Part shown: in pieces, positions 5,387 through 6,132 of the stretch
How positions within the stretch are numbered: the first letter of the stretch is position 1
How the letters are laid out: each line of letters starts with the position of its first letter
NCBI GenBank assembly: GCA_020629995.1
Contig: JAHDCH010000168.1
Location: 1-6,132 of the forward strand
Direction: 5' to 3'
DNA: 6,132 nt
Source of the DNA: Pseudaestuariivita sp.
GTDB lineage: Bacteria; Pseudomonadota; Alphaproteobacteria; Rhodobacterales; Rhodobacteraceae
Notes under the pieces: generated by a model
The model's input: the letters and a program-made list of their open reading frames with translations, nothing else
The model's database searches: none
Told to the model about the DNA's origin: nothing
Made by a program: the position numbers and the translations under genes

Positions 5387-6132
5387 ATGACCGCACCGCC
5401 CCGCATTTCTCATGGCTACGATCCCGACCCTGCGCGCTCGCTCTCGCTGCGGGCCGAGGCGTACACGCGCGCCGAATGGTTTGCGGCCGACCAGCAGCAC
5501 ATCCTTGCGCGCAGCTGGCAGTGGGTCTGCCATATCGAAAAGCTGCGGGCACCCGGCGCCTACACCACGGTCACCATCGCCGGCCACCCTGTCGCGATTG
5601 TCCGCGGCACGGATGGCGTCTTGCGCGCCTTCTACAACGTCTGCAAACACCGCGCGCACGAGCTGCTGTCGGGCGATGGCGAGACCACGCGCATCATGTG
5701 CCCCTACCACGCCTGGGTTTACCGGCTGGACGGGCAACTGGCCCGCGCACCCCATACACAAAACCTTGCCGGGTTCGACCCTTCGGCCATTTGCCTCGAC
5801 CAGGTGCCGGTCGAAGAGTTCTGCGGCTTTGTCTTCGTCAACCTAGATCCCTCCGCTGCGCCCCTGCGCGAGGTGTCCGGCGATCTGGAGACCGAGATCC
5901 GCCACTGGGCGCCCGACATCGCCGACCTGACCTTCGGCCACCGCCTGACCTATGACATCAAGTCCAACTGGAAGAACGTCGTCGACAATTTCCTCGAATG
6001 CTACCACTGCCCCACCGCGCACAAGGATTTCTGCGATCTTGTGGACATGGACACTTACAAGGTCACGACCCACGGCATCTATTCGTCGCACATGGCCGAT
6101 GCGGGCCAGTCGGCCAACAGCGCCTATGACGT
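5387..6132 (+). CDS. Rieske non-haem iron oxygenase alpha subunit, 5' part
   Basis: The frame runs open from ATG 5387 past the window edge, giving the first 248 residues of a protein whose relatives have about 370-430. The Rieske [2Fe-2S] ligands are C86-x-H88 (CKHRAH) and C105-P-Y-H108. The catalytic domain begins near residue 180. It shows NWKNVVDNFLECYHCPTAH, with mononuclear iron ligands H207 and H212; the third ligand, an acidic residue, would be beyond the edge. E204 occupies the bridging position between the two metal centres, where most ring-hydroxylating oxygenases have Asp. The ECYHC form recalls enzymes acting on quaternary ammonium compounds, such as glycine betaine (GbcA), stachydrine and carnitine (CntA) oxygenases. 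That makes N-demethylation or C-N cleavage a reasonable guess. It would need a reductase partner, which is not in view. The Rieske family is certain; the substrate is inferred. Confidence 0.93.
   Translation, partial: MTAPPRISHGYDPDPARSLSLRAEAYTRAEWFAADQQHILARSWQWVCHIEKLRAPGAYTTVTIAGHPVAIVRGTDGVLRAFYNVCKHRAHELLSGDGETTRIMCPYHAWVYRLDGQLARAPHTQNLAGFDPSAICLDQVPVEEFCGFVFVNLDPSAAPLREVSGDLETEIRHWAPDIADLTFGHRLTYDIKSNWKNVVDNFLECYHCPTAHKDFCDLVDMDTYKVTTHGIYSSHMADAGQSANSAYD

Noticed and set aside
1..6132. CRISPR array, tRNA, rRNA, insertion sequence or replication origin
   Set aside because: No spaced direct repeats, cloverleaf signals, transposase reading frames, terminal inverted repeats or iteron clusters were seen by eye.

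Overview
The window is GC-rich and densely coded, with GC-biased third codon positions. Its protein types suggest an alphaproteobacterium, most likely of the Rhodobacteraceae/roseobacter kind. This placement comes from family resemblance and base composition, not from a marker gene. No IS element, CRISPR array, tRNA or rRNA was seen.

Layout, left to right. (1) At 1-774 (+) is the 3' part of a small alpha/beta hydrolase gene, followed with a 4-base overlap by an 80-residue helical protein of unknown function. (2) At 775-857 is a short spacer between converging genes. It holds a hairpin and a separate perfect 28-base palindrome. (3) At 858-3041 (-) is a complete katG catalase-peroxidase gene. 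(4) At 3042-3166 is the divergent katG/oxyR control region, which has an AT-rich core. (5) At 3167-4072 (+) is a complete oxyR-type LysR regulator gene with both redox cysteines. (6) At 4044-5197 (-) is a two-gene unit, ccdA then a periplasmic thioredoxin-fold protein. It converges on oxyR, and the 3' ends overlap by 29 bases. (7) At 5198-5386 is a divergent spacer with small repeats. (8) From 5387 (+) to the window edge is the 5' part of a Rieske-type oxygenase alpha-subunit gene. Its active-site sequence resembles enzymes that oxidise quaternary ammonium compounds.

How it fits together. The centre is a peroxide-defence pair: OxyR senses H2O2 through Cys199/Cys208 and would activate the divergent katG. 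The neighbouring CcdA plus exported thioredoxin looks like a split DsbD: a membrane thiol-electron carrier and its periplasmic partner. Together these form a redox-themed neighbourhood. The hydrolase pair and the Rieske oxygenase are probably separate units.

Most of the window is conventional. The points most worth a second look are the 28-base palindrome, the unusual cis-proline loop of the thioredoxin, the split-DsbD pair beside oxyR, and the substrate of the Rieske oxygenase. I see no convincing undescribed multi-gene system.
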